This document shows, piece by piece, positions 48,874 to 59,801 of a stretch of DNA of 64,000 bases. Source of the DNA: Cutaneotrichosporon cavernicola (taxonomy: Eukaryota > Basidiomycota > Tremellomycetes > Trichosporonales > Trichosporonaceae); assembly GCF_030864355.1 (NCBI RefSeq), contig NC_083395.1:2976001-3040000 (forward strand), given 5' to 3'. The notes under the pieces are model-generated. The model worked only from the letters and a program-made list of their open reading frames with translations, made no database searches and was not told where the DNA came from. How positions within the stretch are numbered: position 1 is the stretch's first letter; each line of letters starts with the position of its first letter. The position numbers and the translations under genes are program-made.

Positions 48874-50182
48874 TCAACCCCGCACCCCATGGTTCTCCTG
48901 TGGCCGAGCTAGCAGCCACTTCCACACCTTCTCCCCGACGCTGCGCATGACCGCGCGCACCGCCTCCCCCGTCCTCTCACTCTGCACCATGACAGGGCGC
49001 CCGGCGTCACCTCCGTCCGACACAGTCGTAACGAGGGGGACCTCGCCTGCCGTCAGTCCCAAAGCCACAAACATCAGCCGCACGCACCAAGGACATCCAA
49101 CTTGAGTTCGTCGGCGGCACGCACAAACTTGTCCGGGCTACCGAACAGCTGGTGCGGCGCATCGCAGCTCCCGCAGATGAAATGGCTCATGTTAAGAAGG
49201 AGGCCGATGATAGGCACGTTGACCTTGTTGAACATGGCCACGCCCTTGCGCGCGTCGATGAGAGCGACGTCCTGTGGTGTCGAGACGATAACCGCACCTG
49301 GAATCAGCTGGGCAGGGTACTTCTGAGCTCACCATCGACGACGACGAGCTGACCGAGAGAGAGCTGCACGTCGCCTGTGCCAGGAGGCATGTCGATTACA
49401 AGAACGTCGAGCTCCTGCTCACCCGACGACCACTCGACGTCGAAGAGCAGCTGCTGCACCGCCTTCTGAACCATGAGTCCACGCCAGGCGACAGGAGTGT
49501 CCCCTGGCGGAAGGAGGTACCCGATGCTCATGGTGGAGATGCCGTGGTTCTGCAAGGGCAGGAGCTTGTTGTCTGAAGTCAGCTCCAACAAATCCTTCAG
49601 CTCACGGTCACTCAGCGCCGGCTCGCCAGCACTCTCGAGGCCCATCAGCTTCGGTACACTTGGCCCGAAAATGTCCAGGTCAAGCAGGCCGACGCGAGGT
49701 GCTCTTCCTAGCGGTGAGGTTTGGGAGAGGGCAAGCGCGAGGTTGGCCGCGACTGTGCTCTTCCCCACGCCGCCCTTGCCTGACGCGACGACGACAATCT
49801 GCTTCACGCTTCGGATACGGGAACGCTGAGGAGGACCACCGCGGCGTGGGATCGTCGGCGCTGGGTTGGGGTCGCGGACGGGGATCCCCTGGTGTCAGCA
49901 GTTATGGGAGGGAAGGCTGTGAGTAGCTACCACCTGATAGCATTTTTCTTCCTCATTTCCCATCGAGCCCCAGCCCCCATCTCCCTCCCTACCACCCACC
50001 CAACCCCTTCTCCCGCATATGTAACGTACCAGGGGGTTACCATGTGCAAGCATTGCCGAGCGATGGAAGCCGCGGGAGGGAGGGGACGTAAGAGCGCGGC
50101 TGGTACGGACTGTCGATACTCTTGCCGAACTCGCCAATGGTACCACCGCTGCTATCTTTGACCTCACAATATGGCTGGCCAT
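48874..50182 (-). CDS. IND1: mitochondrial P-loop NTPase Ind1/NUBPL, complex I Fe-S assembly
   Basis: Exon 1 encodes MASHIVRSKIAAVVPLASSA and a Ser/Arg-rich presequence ending AMLAHGNPL. The following exon begins GIPVRDPNPAPTIPRRGG. The Mrp/Nbp35 NTPase core shows the deviant Walker A VASGKGGVGKST, LDLDIFGPSVPKLMG, GLMVQKAVQQLLFDVEW, VLVIDMPPGTGDVQLSL, STPQDVALIDARKG and the CxxC site in NMSHFICGSCDAPHQLFG. The presequence and FICGSCDAPHQLFG mark it as Ind1 rather than cytosolic Cfd1 or Nbp35. Ind1 helps insert Fe-S clusters in respiratory complex I, so this organism probably has a classical NADH dehydrogenase. An intron of about 50 nt lies just before AVIVSTPQD. The last exon ends in SVGEKVWKWLLARPQ plus a short tail. 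Confidence 0.92.
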
Positions 50183-51306
50183 CTTGAGACGCGGTATGAA
50201 TGGGGTGAGTGAGGGACATGAAGGAGAGCTGACAATGCCGAAATGTCGGTGGAGGTGCGCTTTCGTCCCTCCACGTGGCTCTTATCACTGGCGAAGCTGC
50301 CAAATACCCAAGATCCCCAGCGGGCCAGGCCTTGACTCTCCAGAGATTGATCAACTGCGATGGATCCTTCTAGGAGATGGTGCAGACCGGTGCACAATCC
50401 CAAGTCGAGAGTTGCGGCACTTGTAGGCGTTTGCGTTTGCTGAGTGCCAAGGCCGTGGCGGGCCGTGGGGGTGAGCCGGATGAGCCGAGTGAGGGAACAA
50501 GCAGTCCAGCAAGCGGTGCGGAGCCAGGTCCATGCACAACGCCACATAGCGCTTGAGTGGTCCCAGCTCACCGTTGGTCGGTGGGAAGCATGCGAGGCCG
50601 ATCTCATCCGCCCATCATAACAAGTGTGGGCGGCGCCGGGCTGAGGGTATCGATCTACAGAGCTACAGCTACAGATGTACATGATTTGTCCAAAGTCGTA
50701 CCATGTCAGTATGCACTATACACCAGAGAACATGCCGGAACGACCATTGCTTCGGCTCCTCCGGAGTGCCCAACGTGACAACATTAAGTAAACATAAATC
50801 CCGTATCGGGCCTCGTATCGCCTTTAGGAAAAATGAGAAGAAGGAAATGGAGTACTGGACTTAGGTACGGAGGCTGGAAGCTGTACAATGATTGCATTAA
50901 TGGCACTGATTGCACTGCTTAATGAGCCCTTTTCTGATTGAATGTAATTACATTACACCTTTACCTTTATACAGGAAGCTATTAGCCGATCTTGCCACTC
51001 TTGTAAGGAACCCCCAGCTGTCAAGCTGCAGCCTGCCTCCACAAAGCCACACAGCCACCGCCACCCTGTCACCCTCTCGCCCCCCTTCCCCCTATCCCCA
51101 CATATCACTCCCCCGACCTGTGCACAACCACAATCATCATCCATCCTCCATGACTCAATCCTCCATGCTCTTAACTCTCAAATCCTAACTCTTCTCTTCA
51201 TCACTCTCAACCTCGGCCTCTCCTGTTACATCTAATTAAGACGCATAAGGCATACTCGACCTCGACTAACATCCCCACTTCCTCATCAACTCATCCCGCT
51301 TCACCA
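50183..51306. promoter_or_regulatory. divergent promoter region, IND1 and MAPK kinase
   Basis: 1.1 kb without a supported gene. Near 50880-50975 is an AT-rich segment with ATTGCATTAATGGCACTGATTGCACTG-like repeats. 51030-51300 is strongly pyrimidine-rich, as expected of a promoter and leader. Confidence 0.45.
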
Positions 51307-53295
51307 ATGTCTACCAAGCGCCGACCGGGGGGTGCCCGCCCAAACCCCAACACCAACCCTGCCTCCAATGGCGTGCCAAGCCCCCCATCATACTACCAGA
51401 ATGGTGCACACTCTCAATATTCCACGCATGCAATGCGTGCTGCTCCTCCACCTCCACGCGTCAATATCCCCGAGGGCAACGTCCGTGAGTCTTGTGCCCA
51501 CCTGACCTGGGAGCTATTCGACGTTGCACTGGTCCGGAGCGCGCAGGCTCCAGGAACGCGCCCCTCGACCCGCAGTGGGTCCGCGCTTCAGAGGTCATAG
51601 AGTCGAGTAGGCGTTGGTATCCTGCCTTCAAATGCAGGCGAACCACGTCAGCCAGCCGGATGTAGACCTCGGAGACTGACTTGCAGCTGGCATCGTGGTT
51701 GACCAGGGAGGGCAGGGCGGTTGGCACACGACTAGTGGGCTCCCCTCACTCAACATGAGACCCACTCGCGCGCTTCCCTCACTCGCATCGACTGGACGTC
51801 TGCCTGGACTTCCATCTCGCCCGAAACTCACACTTGCTTCCGTCACCGAGCCGGCTGTCCCAACCCTCGCCCAGACTTCCACCGCACCCATACTCGCGCT
51901 GTCCACTCTCTCGCCCGGGATGATTCCTGGCAACCGGTCGATGTCGGTGCCCACTCCGGCATCGGCTGGTCTCCCACGACTTGTCATTGAAGGGCAGCAG
52001 CTCATGGAGCACGATGAAGACGGTGTGAGCGGCATTTTAACACCAAGGCCAGGCACCGAGACCGTGAGGCCCAAGTCAGGCGGGGCCCGTTCACAGGTCC
52101 AGAGCGACGGGCAGATGGGAAAGAACGACGAGCAGATGGAACAGATTCGCGAGGGAGTGCAGCGGTTCAACCGCACCACAACGCCAAAGCCTCCGATTGC
52201 ACGTGACATGGCCCTGAACTCCTCAACTCCTGATCCACACCTCAGTCAAAGCCATGGCAGTCGCAACAGCAGCCGGCCGTCGTCGATTTACGACAACGAG
52301 GTTACTGCTATTGATGCCTCGGATCTTGTGGTCATCAGAAGCTTGGGAGAGGGCGCTGGTGGCGCTGTTGAACTGGTGCGATCCATGAAGAACGGCTCGA
52401 TCATGGCTCGCAAGGTGAGTATGCGACAGTCGTACAGTTAGCGAACTGAGGCTGATAGTCAGACCATTGCACGCACACCTGACCCTGCTATCCACAGGCA
52501 GATTGTCCGTGAACTGGCTTTCCTATCGACGACCTCGTCTGATTACATTGTGGAGCAATACGGGGCCTTCCTCGCGGACCATAACACGCAGATCTGCATC
52601 CTCATGGAATACTGCGAGGCCGGCTCGCTCGAAACTATTATCGGTAGACTCCAGGCGCGCAACCTGCGGTGCTCGGAGCACGTGCTAGGTTACATCTCCC
52701 GATCGGTCCTCCGCGGCCTCGACTACCTGAAGGGAAGGAACATTATCCATCGCGACATCAAGCCGAGCAACATCCTCGTCACGATCGATGGCGAAGTCAA
52801 GCTGTGTGACTTCGGCGTGTCGGGCGAGCTCGTCGAATCGCACGCCGGGACCTACACGGGCACGTCATACTTCATGGCACCCGAGCGCCTTAACAATCTA
52901 CCCTATTCGATTGTCTCGGACGTATGGTCGTTCGGCCTGACGCTGTACGAGGTCGCGCATCTCAAGTACGCTTATGGGAAGCGCAATCTTGGCCCCATCG
53001 AGTTGATCCAACACGTCCTTGAACCTGCGCCGACCATGATCGACAGTCCAGAGATCGGCGTGATCTGGTCAAATGATATCCGCGGATTTATGGCCCTGTG
53101 GTGAATAGCAATGCCCACCTCGAGACGAGCACAGCTAACCTCAGCCTCACCCGCGATCCCACTGAGCGCCCGAAGCCCGCAGAACTGTTAGACCACCCCT
53201 TCATCGTCCGCATCGAGGGTAAGAACATCAAGATGGACAAGTGGATTGAGAGGTTGATGCAGCCTGTGCCTCCGCCTGCATCTGTGCCTGCGTAA
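51307..53295 (+). CDS. MAP kinase kinase, cell-wall-integrity Mkk1/2 (Pek1) type
   Basis: A long, Ser/Thr/Pro-rich N-terminus (about 280 residues; MSTKRRPGGARPNPNTNPAS onward) carries SRNSSRPSSIYDNEVTAIDA, then the kinase domain: VIRSLGEGAGGAVELVRSMK (Gly loop), MARKTIARTPDPA, HRDIKPSNILVT, KLCDFGVSGELVES with the activation-loop Ser and HAGTYTGTSYFMAPE with the Thr, and SDVWSFGLTLYEVA. The GVSGELVxSxAGTxTGTSxxMAPER pattern is closest to Mkk1/Mkk2 and Pek1 rather than Ste7 or Pbs2. It should act between an MEKK and an Slt2/Mpk1 MAP kinase. Intron 1 is 51485-51686. Another near 53100-53142 restores SLTRDPTERPKPAELLDHPF. The assignment to the cell-integrity branch is inference. Confidence 0.88.
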
Positions 53296-53775
53296 CGGCC
53301 TGCCTGCATAACCGACATGCCACCCACATGTGAAGCTGTGATAGAACGGACGCACAACATGGAGAGCACATCGTCAAGCAGCCGATATCCTCACACCCTT
53401 GTTTCCAGTATCATTGGCCCTGCTGCCAACCAAATGATGTCGACTACGTATTATGTCCACTACATGAACCCTGTCTATATGTATGTTTACGCATGTCTCA
53501 TTGACACGCATCGGATGCGAGCTGGATCTGATGGATGACGGGGTCGAGACTGAACAATTCCTTGGCCATGCTCGGCCAGTCCTGACCTCACGGGTCGCAC
53601 TACTAGAGAGTCACAGAGTACACTTCAGATTACAACGTCAGGCCATTGAAGCACCTTTGGATCATTGCTGGTGCGACCAACTACACATGTCGAATCCCTC
53701 CACTGCTAATATTACAGATGCTAATGCCAGTCTGCCATCTACTGTATCATCTCACACACCTCTCACAATCCATGT
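53296..53775. other. convergent intergenic region
   Basis: 480 bases with no supported gene between the MAPK kinase and transporter stops. Confidence 0.5.
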
Positions 53776-55275
53776 CTAGTCCTCTTCGCCCTCCCACAAC
53801 AGCAATCCAAAGCCGGCAGCGATTCCAACAGCGCCCAGTATCGTCTGGAGATCCGGGACGTGTCCCATCCAAACGGCGTCAAACACGGCAACGACGCCAA
53901 TAGTGAGCAGGTTGGCGACTGAGCTTGTCGTCGGGCCCCAGATCCCGATTAGGATCATAAGACCAGCATTATAGATGGAGCCACCGACGGCAACGACAGC
54001 CATGAGGCCCCAACTGGGAGGGGCTTCCAAAGTCTCCCACCCGGTCAAGTGAAGGAAGGGGAGCGGTGGCCAGAAAAGCACAAATGTCGCCACGCCAATC
54101 AAGGACGTAAGGAAGTTGGAGTGGAAGGCGGTTGGGAGTCGTGGGACAATATGCGGCGGTGCACGCATCGGTGTTGGAGGATGTGAAGCGGCGCGCGAGT
54201 GCGATGCCGAATGGGAGCGTGAGTGTGCCGGGGTGTGCGTGCGCGAGTGCACGGGACTAATGACTCCGGCTAACCCTCCGAGGACTGGGGACGCAGGCCG
54301 GCTGCTCACTTTGGGGAGCAACGGCGTGTGTGCCTGGGGCTGGGGAGCGGCGGTGCCGAGCGCGTAGTCGTTCTCCGCCTCACTCTCGACCCCAACGTCA
54401 TCATCAACCGCCACCGCCGAGTAGCGCGTGATGTCGTCGGCCGGGTTGTGTGCGTGGGTCGCGCCGCCCTGGCTCTCAGGCAGCACCATCTTGTACACGA
54501 CCTCGTAGAGGCCGAGGAGGATGGCACCGATGACCATGATTCCGTCGCCGATCACGCGCCGCGTACCCGTCCGCTTGTCGCCTTCGTCTGCTACCTTACC
54601 GGCGCCCGCAAAAGTGAGGACCAAGACGCCAGCAAACGCGACGGCGATCGCGAAGAGCGTCAAACGCGTCAATCTCGTTCCGAGAAGCAGGAGTGAGAAG
54701 AAGTAGGCGAAGAAGGCAGACGTCGCGTAGATGGCGGTAATGTCCATGGCCGGGGAGAAGGCCATAGCGACAAACCAGCAGATGGCGGGGAAGGAGATGA
54801 GGGTAGTGAGGGGGATGATCTTCGCCATGAGCGGGCGCGCGAGCTGCCGCCATCGGGGAGTGGTGCCGAGCTGGTCTGCAAGAACAGAGCGGAGATTGCG
54901 GAGGAGTTGTTTGGCGCGCTCAACCCGTGTTCTAGGAGTACGATTGAACAGAACCAGCAGTCCAAAGTGGACGGGAAAGACGAGGGCAAAGGTCGAGTGG
55001 GTGACGAAGAAGCCAAAATACGGTTTGTCAAAGCCGTAATAAGAGGCGAGGTAGGATGCCGTCTCAGTCTGTGTCGCGCTCGCAAACACGATGAGGAAGA
55101 GCACGACAAAGGGGATCACGTAGTGTCGCGTCTTGGCCTTGTTCGGTGTTGGGGTGGAAGAGCGACGGGGTGTCGCGAGCGCCGAGGAGAGGATAGCGCC
55201 GAGCGCATCTGTTGCCGATCCCGACGAAGTGTGCCGCGAATGCCCGCTGTGCGTGGGTAGTCTCCCGTTGTGCAT
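53776..55275 (-). CDS. drug/metabolite transporter superfamily protein (EamA/SLC35F-like)
   Basis: A single exon of 499 codons. After a Ser/Thr/His-rich N-terminus come about ten hydrophobic spans: HYVIPFVVLFLIVFASATQT, YFGFFVTHSTFALVFPVHFG, LTTLISFPAICWFVAMAFSP, AIYATSAFFAYFFSLLLLGT, LTLFAIAVAFAGVLVLTFAG, MVIGAILLGLYEVVYKMVLP, and four more after a cytosolic loop of about 110 residues rich in Ser, His and Pro. The two-fold EamA plan and the AIYATSAFFAYFFSLLLL segment resemble fungal YML018C/THI74 and SLC35F transporters. The substrate is unknown. The last 20 residues are acidic (LLLWEGEED). The long central loop is unusual for the family. Confidence 0.75.
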   Translation of the reverse strand: MHNGRLPTHSGHSRHTSSGSATDALGAILSSALATPRRSSTPTPNKAKTRHYVIPFVVLFLIVFASATQTETASYLASYYGFDKPYFGFFVTHSTFALVFPVHFGLLVLFNRTPRTRVERAKQLLRNLRSVLADQLGTTPRWRQLARPLMAKIIPLTTLISFPAICWFVAMAFSPAMDITAIYATSAFFAYFFSLLLLGTRLTRLTLFAIAVAFAGVLVLTFAGAGKVADEGDKRTGTRRVIGDGIMVIGAILLGLYEVVYKMVLPESQGGATHAHNPADDITRYSAVAVDDDVGVESEAENDYALGTAAPQPQAHTPLLPKVSSRPASPVLGGLAGVISPVHSRTHTPAHSRSHSASHSRAASHPPTPMRAPPHIVPRLPTAFHSNFLTSLIGVATFVLFWPPLPFLHLTGWETLEAPPSWGLMAVVAVGGSIYNAGLMILIGIWGPTTSSVANLLTIGVVAVFDAVWMGHVPDLQTILGAVGIAAGFGLLLWEGEED

Positions 55276-56243
55276 GGCGATGGGGTTGTGGAATGGGCAA
55301 AGAGTAGTTGTGACATTAAAGTGTGGTGCTGTGCGGCACTTCCTTTAACCTTTGGGGCTTTAGGGGAAGGTTACCCCTGTGGCGTCGATCACTTTGGCTG
55401 ATAAGATGCGCTGATAGGGCAACAAGCGATGTAAGCCGCACACAACCCTCACCTTACAACTGCCAGAGCTGTGTCCCTCATCATCCCCGTTACACACGCC
55501 GCTCCACATGCCCCGCACGCTGTGTATACTTCGCATGTCGCTGCTGGCGATGAAAAAAAAACACCCCGTAAAACTGCATCGACGTGCACTTCCGCCCGGT
55601 GGGCTCCCCAGAGCTAAACAAGCACCGAGAACCCAGAGGCACAGGCACAACGGCGTCGTACTAGGGACTCCACACGGCACTGTCAAGAGCTCGGCGCATC
55701 TATTCTACAAGTCCAGAGCTGCCACCGGCGATAACCGGGCCACACCACGCCGACCTCACCGCCATTGTCACACATGTGCAAGCTTCCGAGAATTCGACAA
55801 GTGACACTTGAAATGGTTGTGAGGCTCGCACATGCGTGAAACCCCTGTCGCTCGATTACGCACCTCACTCTCGGGTTGCTTTCCAGCAGCTAATTCGTTG
55901 CGACCCACCATCATGCAAGAATATGTATGGATTCTGATGACAGGCCAACAATGGATCCATGGCAGACAAACAAGATGCTGTAAAGGAATGCCACTCTGCG
56001 GCATTACTGCCGTCAACTAGTATCTCCGTGTGGCTTGTTTTGAAATGACGCAGGTGGTAGCCTGTTGCCTATTGCCTACTTGCCTAATTGCCTAATTGTC
56101 TTGTGAGGTCCTGTCAGTAATGTTCAGTTCATCACATAGGGTTGCAGCCAACACCTACATCCTACATCAACATCACTCTTCTCCTCTGATCCTCTTCTCG
56201 TCATCTTCCTCTCTACCTCTCACTCTCCAAAACTACCTTAAAC
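55276..56243. promoter_or_regulatory. divergent promoter region, transporter and UBE2S
   Basis: 970 bases without a supported gene. It includes an A-run near 55550-55560, a CCTAATTGCCTAATTG repeat near 56083-56097, and a CT-rich leader at 56165-56240. Confidence 0.45.
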
Positions 56244-57518
56244 ATGGTCAGTCTTAGCCTATCGGCACCTCGATCAACCAGTCCAGCGGGCAGTGGGCAC
56301 ACTGCGCTCGCTGTCTTCACGATCGGTGGCTGTCCCAGTCGGCAACCATGTCTCGTGCGAGCAGATGCCACGCCTTCACGTTGTGTTGCTTCTTTATCGG
56401 AGGAACACCATGAGGGGCAATGGGACGACTAGATCGCGCGACGCCTCACTGTCTAGCTCGTGCGTTTCCCCCCGGCACCTAACCCCAGGCCCTCACACCA
56501 CAAGCCCTCCGCCTGCTCTCGCGCGAGCTTGTGACCCTTCGCAACTCGCCTCCTGAAGGTGTCCGCGTCGCCGTTGACGAGGACGACATCTCGGCCATTG
56601 AAGGTTGGGTAGCTGGTCCGCGTGAGTACTGCGATGTTTGGTTCCCTCTCCCTTGGTATTCCCTCGATCCCTCAAACCCTGAGCGCCAGAGCGCCCAGAC
56701 GTCCACCAACAGCCCAGCTTCACGGACTTGAAATTAGCTGACAGCAGCGGGAACGCCGTACGATGGCGGGTACTTCAAGGTCCTCTTCGACTTTGGACCC
56801 GAGTACCCCAACCTTCCTCCCAAGTGTGAGCTCAATTCAGGCTGGCCACAGCTGACAGCAGGCACCATGGCGACCAAGATCTTCCACCCCAACATCTCGA
56901 AGAAGGGAGAGATCTGTGTTGACACGCTCAAGAAGGGATGGAGGAAAGACTACGGCGTCGGACATGTCCTCACCGTGAGCTAAATTGTCTTGAGTTGTAG
57001 CTCACAACAGGTCATCAAGTGCCTCCTGATCGTGCCGAACCCTGACAGCGCTCTTGACGAGGAGGCGGGAAAGCAGCTCAACGAGGACTACGACGGGTAC
57101 TGCAAGGTGGGCCGCCTCTGGAGCAGCTGACTGACAACAGTACGCCAAGCTCATCACGGGTATCCATGCAACACCCAAGGTGAGTCACAGTCAGACCCCA
57201 CAGTCTGTGCCGATGTGCTGATACCAGATCCCACCTGCTCCGTTCCGTGGCGCCACAGCTGAGCGCGCAGACCCGCTCCTCCCCCGCCCTCCAATTGCTC
57301 CGAAATCGTCCAGCCCCTCTTCCCTATCGTCGTCTCCGACTCGCGCTGGCGCCCTTCCGTCGCGTGCCCCGCTGGGTGACAGCGACCGCCAGGAGTCAAG
57401 CCCCGCGCCCACCGACCTCACCCCTGCGCTCAAGATTGCCGTTGCGTCCACCAAGCCTGCGGTCAAGACCGCGCCCAAGCCCAAGACTGCTGTCAAGCGC
57501 GGCGTGCGCCGCCTCTAA
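56244..57518 (+). CDS. ubiquitin-conjugating enzyme E2 S (UBE2S), APC/C chain-elongating E2
   Basis: The start ATG (56244-56246) is an exon of its own before a GTCAGT donor. Exon 2 begins at 56489 with [20 protein letters not shown]. The UBC fold shows [33 protein letters not shown], then [12 protein letters not shown] with catalytic Cys90, [20 protein letters not shown] and [16 protein letters not shown]. The closest pattern is UBE2S (K11-linked chain extension for the anaphase-promoting complex). A roughly 80-residue Pro/Ser/Lys tail ends in KRGVRRL, like the APC-binding RRL terminus of animal UBE2S. Five introns end in CTGACAGCAG or CAACAG sites. Budding yeast has no UBE2S, so this is an informative basidiomycete gene. 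Confidence 0.88.
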
Positions 57519-57811
57519 TGACCCAACTATAATAAGCTGATATTCTCCGGACACTGTGTTGCAAGTGGCGTGGGGTCTTGTGGTCTGTCTCTGACAGGCA
57601 TGTTTGTATCGTATGTATCATGCATTGCATGCAGACAAGGCAGGAGGCAGAAGTGCATGACCCTGTAGTCTCGGGGTACGTTGCGTCACCATTGGTATCT
57701 GGACAATGAGGGTGATGATCCAGAAGTGGAGGCCAACTGAGTGGCAAGATCAGTCGCGTCCATCCAGGGGTTCAGTGTTGCATCTGCCCAATCCACAAAA
57801 TCTTGATCGCC

Positions 57812-58411
57812 ATGTCACAATCAAGCCAGGTACCCATCCTCTCCTCGCCATTCCTGACCGTCGGCGTGGTTGACACGGCGCTCAATGCAGAGACCAACCC
57901 CGCGGTCCGCGTCCAGCTCCTCGGCGCAAAGGTGCATCTCCTCGAGAAGGCGCGCGAGGCTGCCGGCGGTGCGGCGGCGCCAGCACGAGCGCCTACGTCA
58001 CATTCGGGTGCAGTGGTTGCCGCTACGGGAGCTGCAGCAGATTCTGAGGGCGAGGGAGACTCCACACCCGACACAGCACCAAGCTCGCGACGCCCCCGCC
58101 CCGACCCCACTGCGCTCCTCTCAACCCGCATCCTTCTGGCTGACGCGTACCTCGCCGTCCTACCGCCCAACCTCTCGGCTGCTGAGGCTGAATCCAGGGT
58201 CGCCGAGGGGGAGTGTAAGCGGCTCATGAAGGTCATGAAACGCCTTGATCGCGGAGATGCTGGGGTGGAGGAGCGCCCGGCGTGGCTAGATGATATCCCC
58301 CGCCTTCGCGTGCGCGCGTTGCGGGTACTTGCGCGGGTTGAGGATGGGCTCGGGCGTGGTGCGCGAGCAGAACGGACGCGAAAACTCGCAGCGGACCTTG
58401 AGAAACGATGA
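57812..58411 (+). CDS. hypothetical protein, Ala/Arg-rich
   Basis: An uninterrupted frame of 199 codons from the ATG at 57812 starts MSQSSQVPILSSPFLTVGVV. It has helical, Ala/Leu/Arg-rich segments at both ends (NAETNPAVRVQLLGAKVHLL; PRLRVRALRVLARVEDGLGR) and a disordered Ser/Pro/Ala linker between them (about residues 55-100). The paired helical repeats could form a TPR-like or hairpin structure, but I recognise no family. Composition fits this genome's coding DNA, and there are no frameshifts. It lies 290 bases after UBE2S on the same strand and converges with RNase III (stops 138 bases apart). Confidence 0.55.
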   Translation: MSQSSQVPILSSPFLTVGVVDTALNAETNPAVRVQLLGAKVHLLEKAREAAGGAAAPARAPTSHSGAVVAATGAAADSEGEGDSTPDTAPSSRRPRPDPTALLSTRILLADAYLAVLPPNLSAAEAESRVAEGECKRLMKVMKRLDRGDAGVEERPAWLDDIPRLRVRALRVLARVEDGLGRGARAERTRKLAADLEKR

Positions 58412-58548
58412 TGGTATGGATGCAATACATACACACTAAGGTAACTCGGAAATGATGATGATGATGCTAACAGATAGAACTACGAAAACGGGCGCTTCGG
58501 CTCCGCGCCCTCTGGCCTATGCCCCACACCGGTCTCTCGCGCGACAGC

Positions 58549-59801
58549 CTACTCGACACGTGCCCAGCCGAGCCCGAGCTGCTTGCCGATCTTCCACGCA
58601 GCTACGCCCATAGCGGCCTTCTTAGTTCTGCGCATGGCTGCGGACGCGTACTGTGCGCCGTTGATGTTGACGATGCACTCACACTCCCACGTATCGGTGT
58701 CCTTGGACATGTAGCTGTACTGCGGCATCTGTCTCTCCACCTGCATGCAGTAGGTGTTGAGGCCGGCGGCGGCTCCGGCCGTAAGTGCGTCGTCGAGGGG
58801 CTCGTCGGTTCCTCTCGCACCCTTGGTGTTCTCGAGCTCCTCGGCCTTCTCGCGCATAAATTTGAAGGCGAAGTGAGCGACGGGAGTGAAAAGCGGCCGG
58901 AAGAAATGTGCGACGTAGTCCATTGCCTGGCCATTGGTGCGCAGACGCGGATCGTCGAGCGGCGGAAGGCGAGTGGGAGGGGCCGTGGGCTGGTACAGCG
59001 ACTCGACCGCGTCGGTAGCGGGGGTGACTGACGCTGCACGGCTTGGGGCGCGGCTGGTGCGTGAGGCAAAGGAACGAAGACGGTCAGCTGGTGGCGTGCT
59101 GTCTCCGTTGGCAGAGCCTTCCTCCTGGTGGAGGTCAACGCTCTTGGCCTGGAGTTAGCAATTCGCGTGGAGAGGTGGTATGAGCGGTCCTCAAGTGGTG
59201 CTCACTTCGTCGAGAACCATGCCGTACGAGCTCAGGTCGTCTCTGGCCGACTCGCCGTCGACGGTTACCCTAACAGACATGTCGTCATCGTTGTATCCGC
59301 CGGGCACGGGGCTGCAGATGAAGTCATAGAAGACACCAGCAATGTACGCCTCGAAGACGGACGCCTGCGCCTTGACCTGGCCTTGGACGGTGTAGAGCGT
59401 CGACGGGGCCGCGCGCAGGTTCTCCATGAGACCCTCGCGCTTGCAGATCTGCGCGAGGGTCTCGTTACTGACGAGGTGGGCCTTGAGCATCTGATGTCAG
59501 CAGCGTAGCATGAGGAAAGTCTACGCACGGTCGCTGAACCAGAAGGAAGGTTGGGATAGAGGTCCTGGAGGAGGAGAGTGACCATGGCCCCCATGATTGT
59601 GTCACCGACGTGCTCGAGCTTCTCATAATCCCCGGGGAGCTGATAATCGGGTCTCAAAGCTTGGGCGTTGCGGATAGACCGGTGCCAACTTGAGTGCGTG
59701 AAGACAGTAAGCTTGAGCGCGTCGTCCGCAATAGGGGGAAGCGAGGCAAGGTGGAACTCGGGGAGCGGAGGAAGCGCGAGTGCTGCGAGAGAAGCGACCA
59801 T
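58549..59801 (-). CDS. class I RNase III-like protein with dsRNA-binding domain
   Basis: Three exons. The start MVASLAALALPPLPEFHLAS is Ala/Leu-rich. The RNase III domain begins by LTVFTHSSWHRS and contains the signature YEKLEHVGDTIMG (Glu63, Asp67). The second metal site, usually ADxFEA or ADTVEA, reads QASVFEAYIAG here, so Glu138 is kept but the Asp at position 135 is Ser. After a variable linker, a C-terminal dsRBD-like part has LNTYCMQVERQMPQYSYMSK, ECECIVNINGAQYASAAMRR and TKKAAMGVAAWKIGKQLG. Length is about 386 residues. Candidates are a Rnt1-like pre-rRNA/snRNA processing enzyme, a yeast-type Dicer, or a catalytically weakened ribosomal homologue (mL44 type). The fused dsRBD and the retained LEHVGD favour an RNA-processing protein, but the Ser change leaves activity in doubt. 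Confidence 0.75.
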
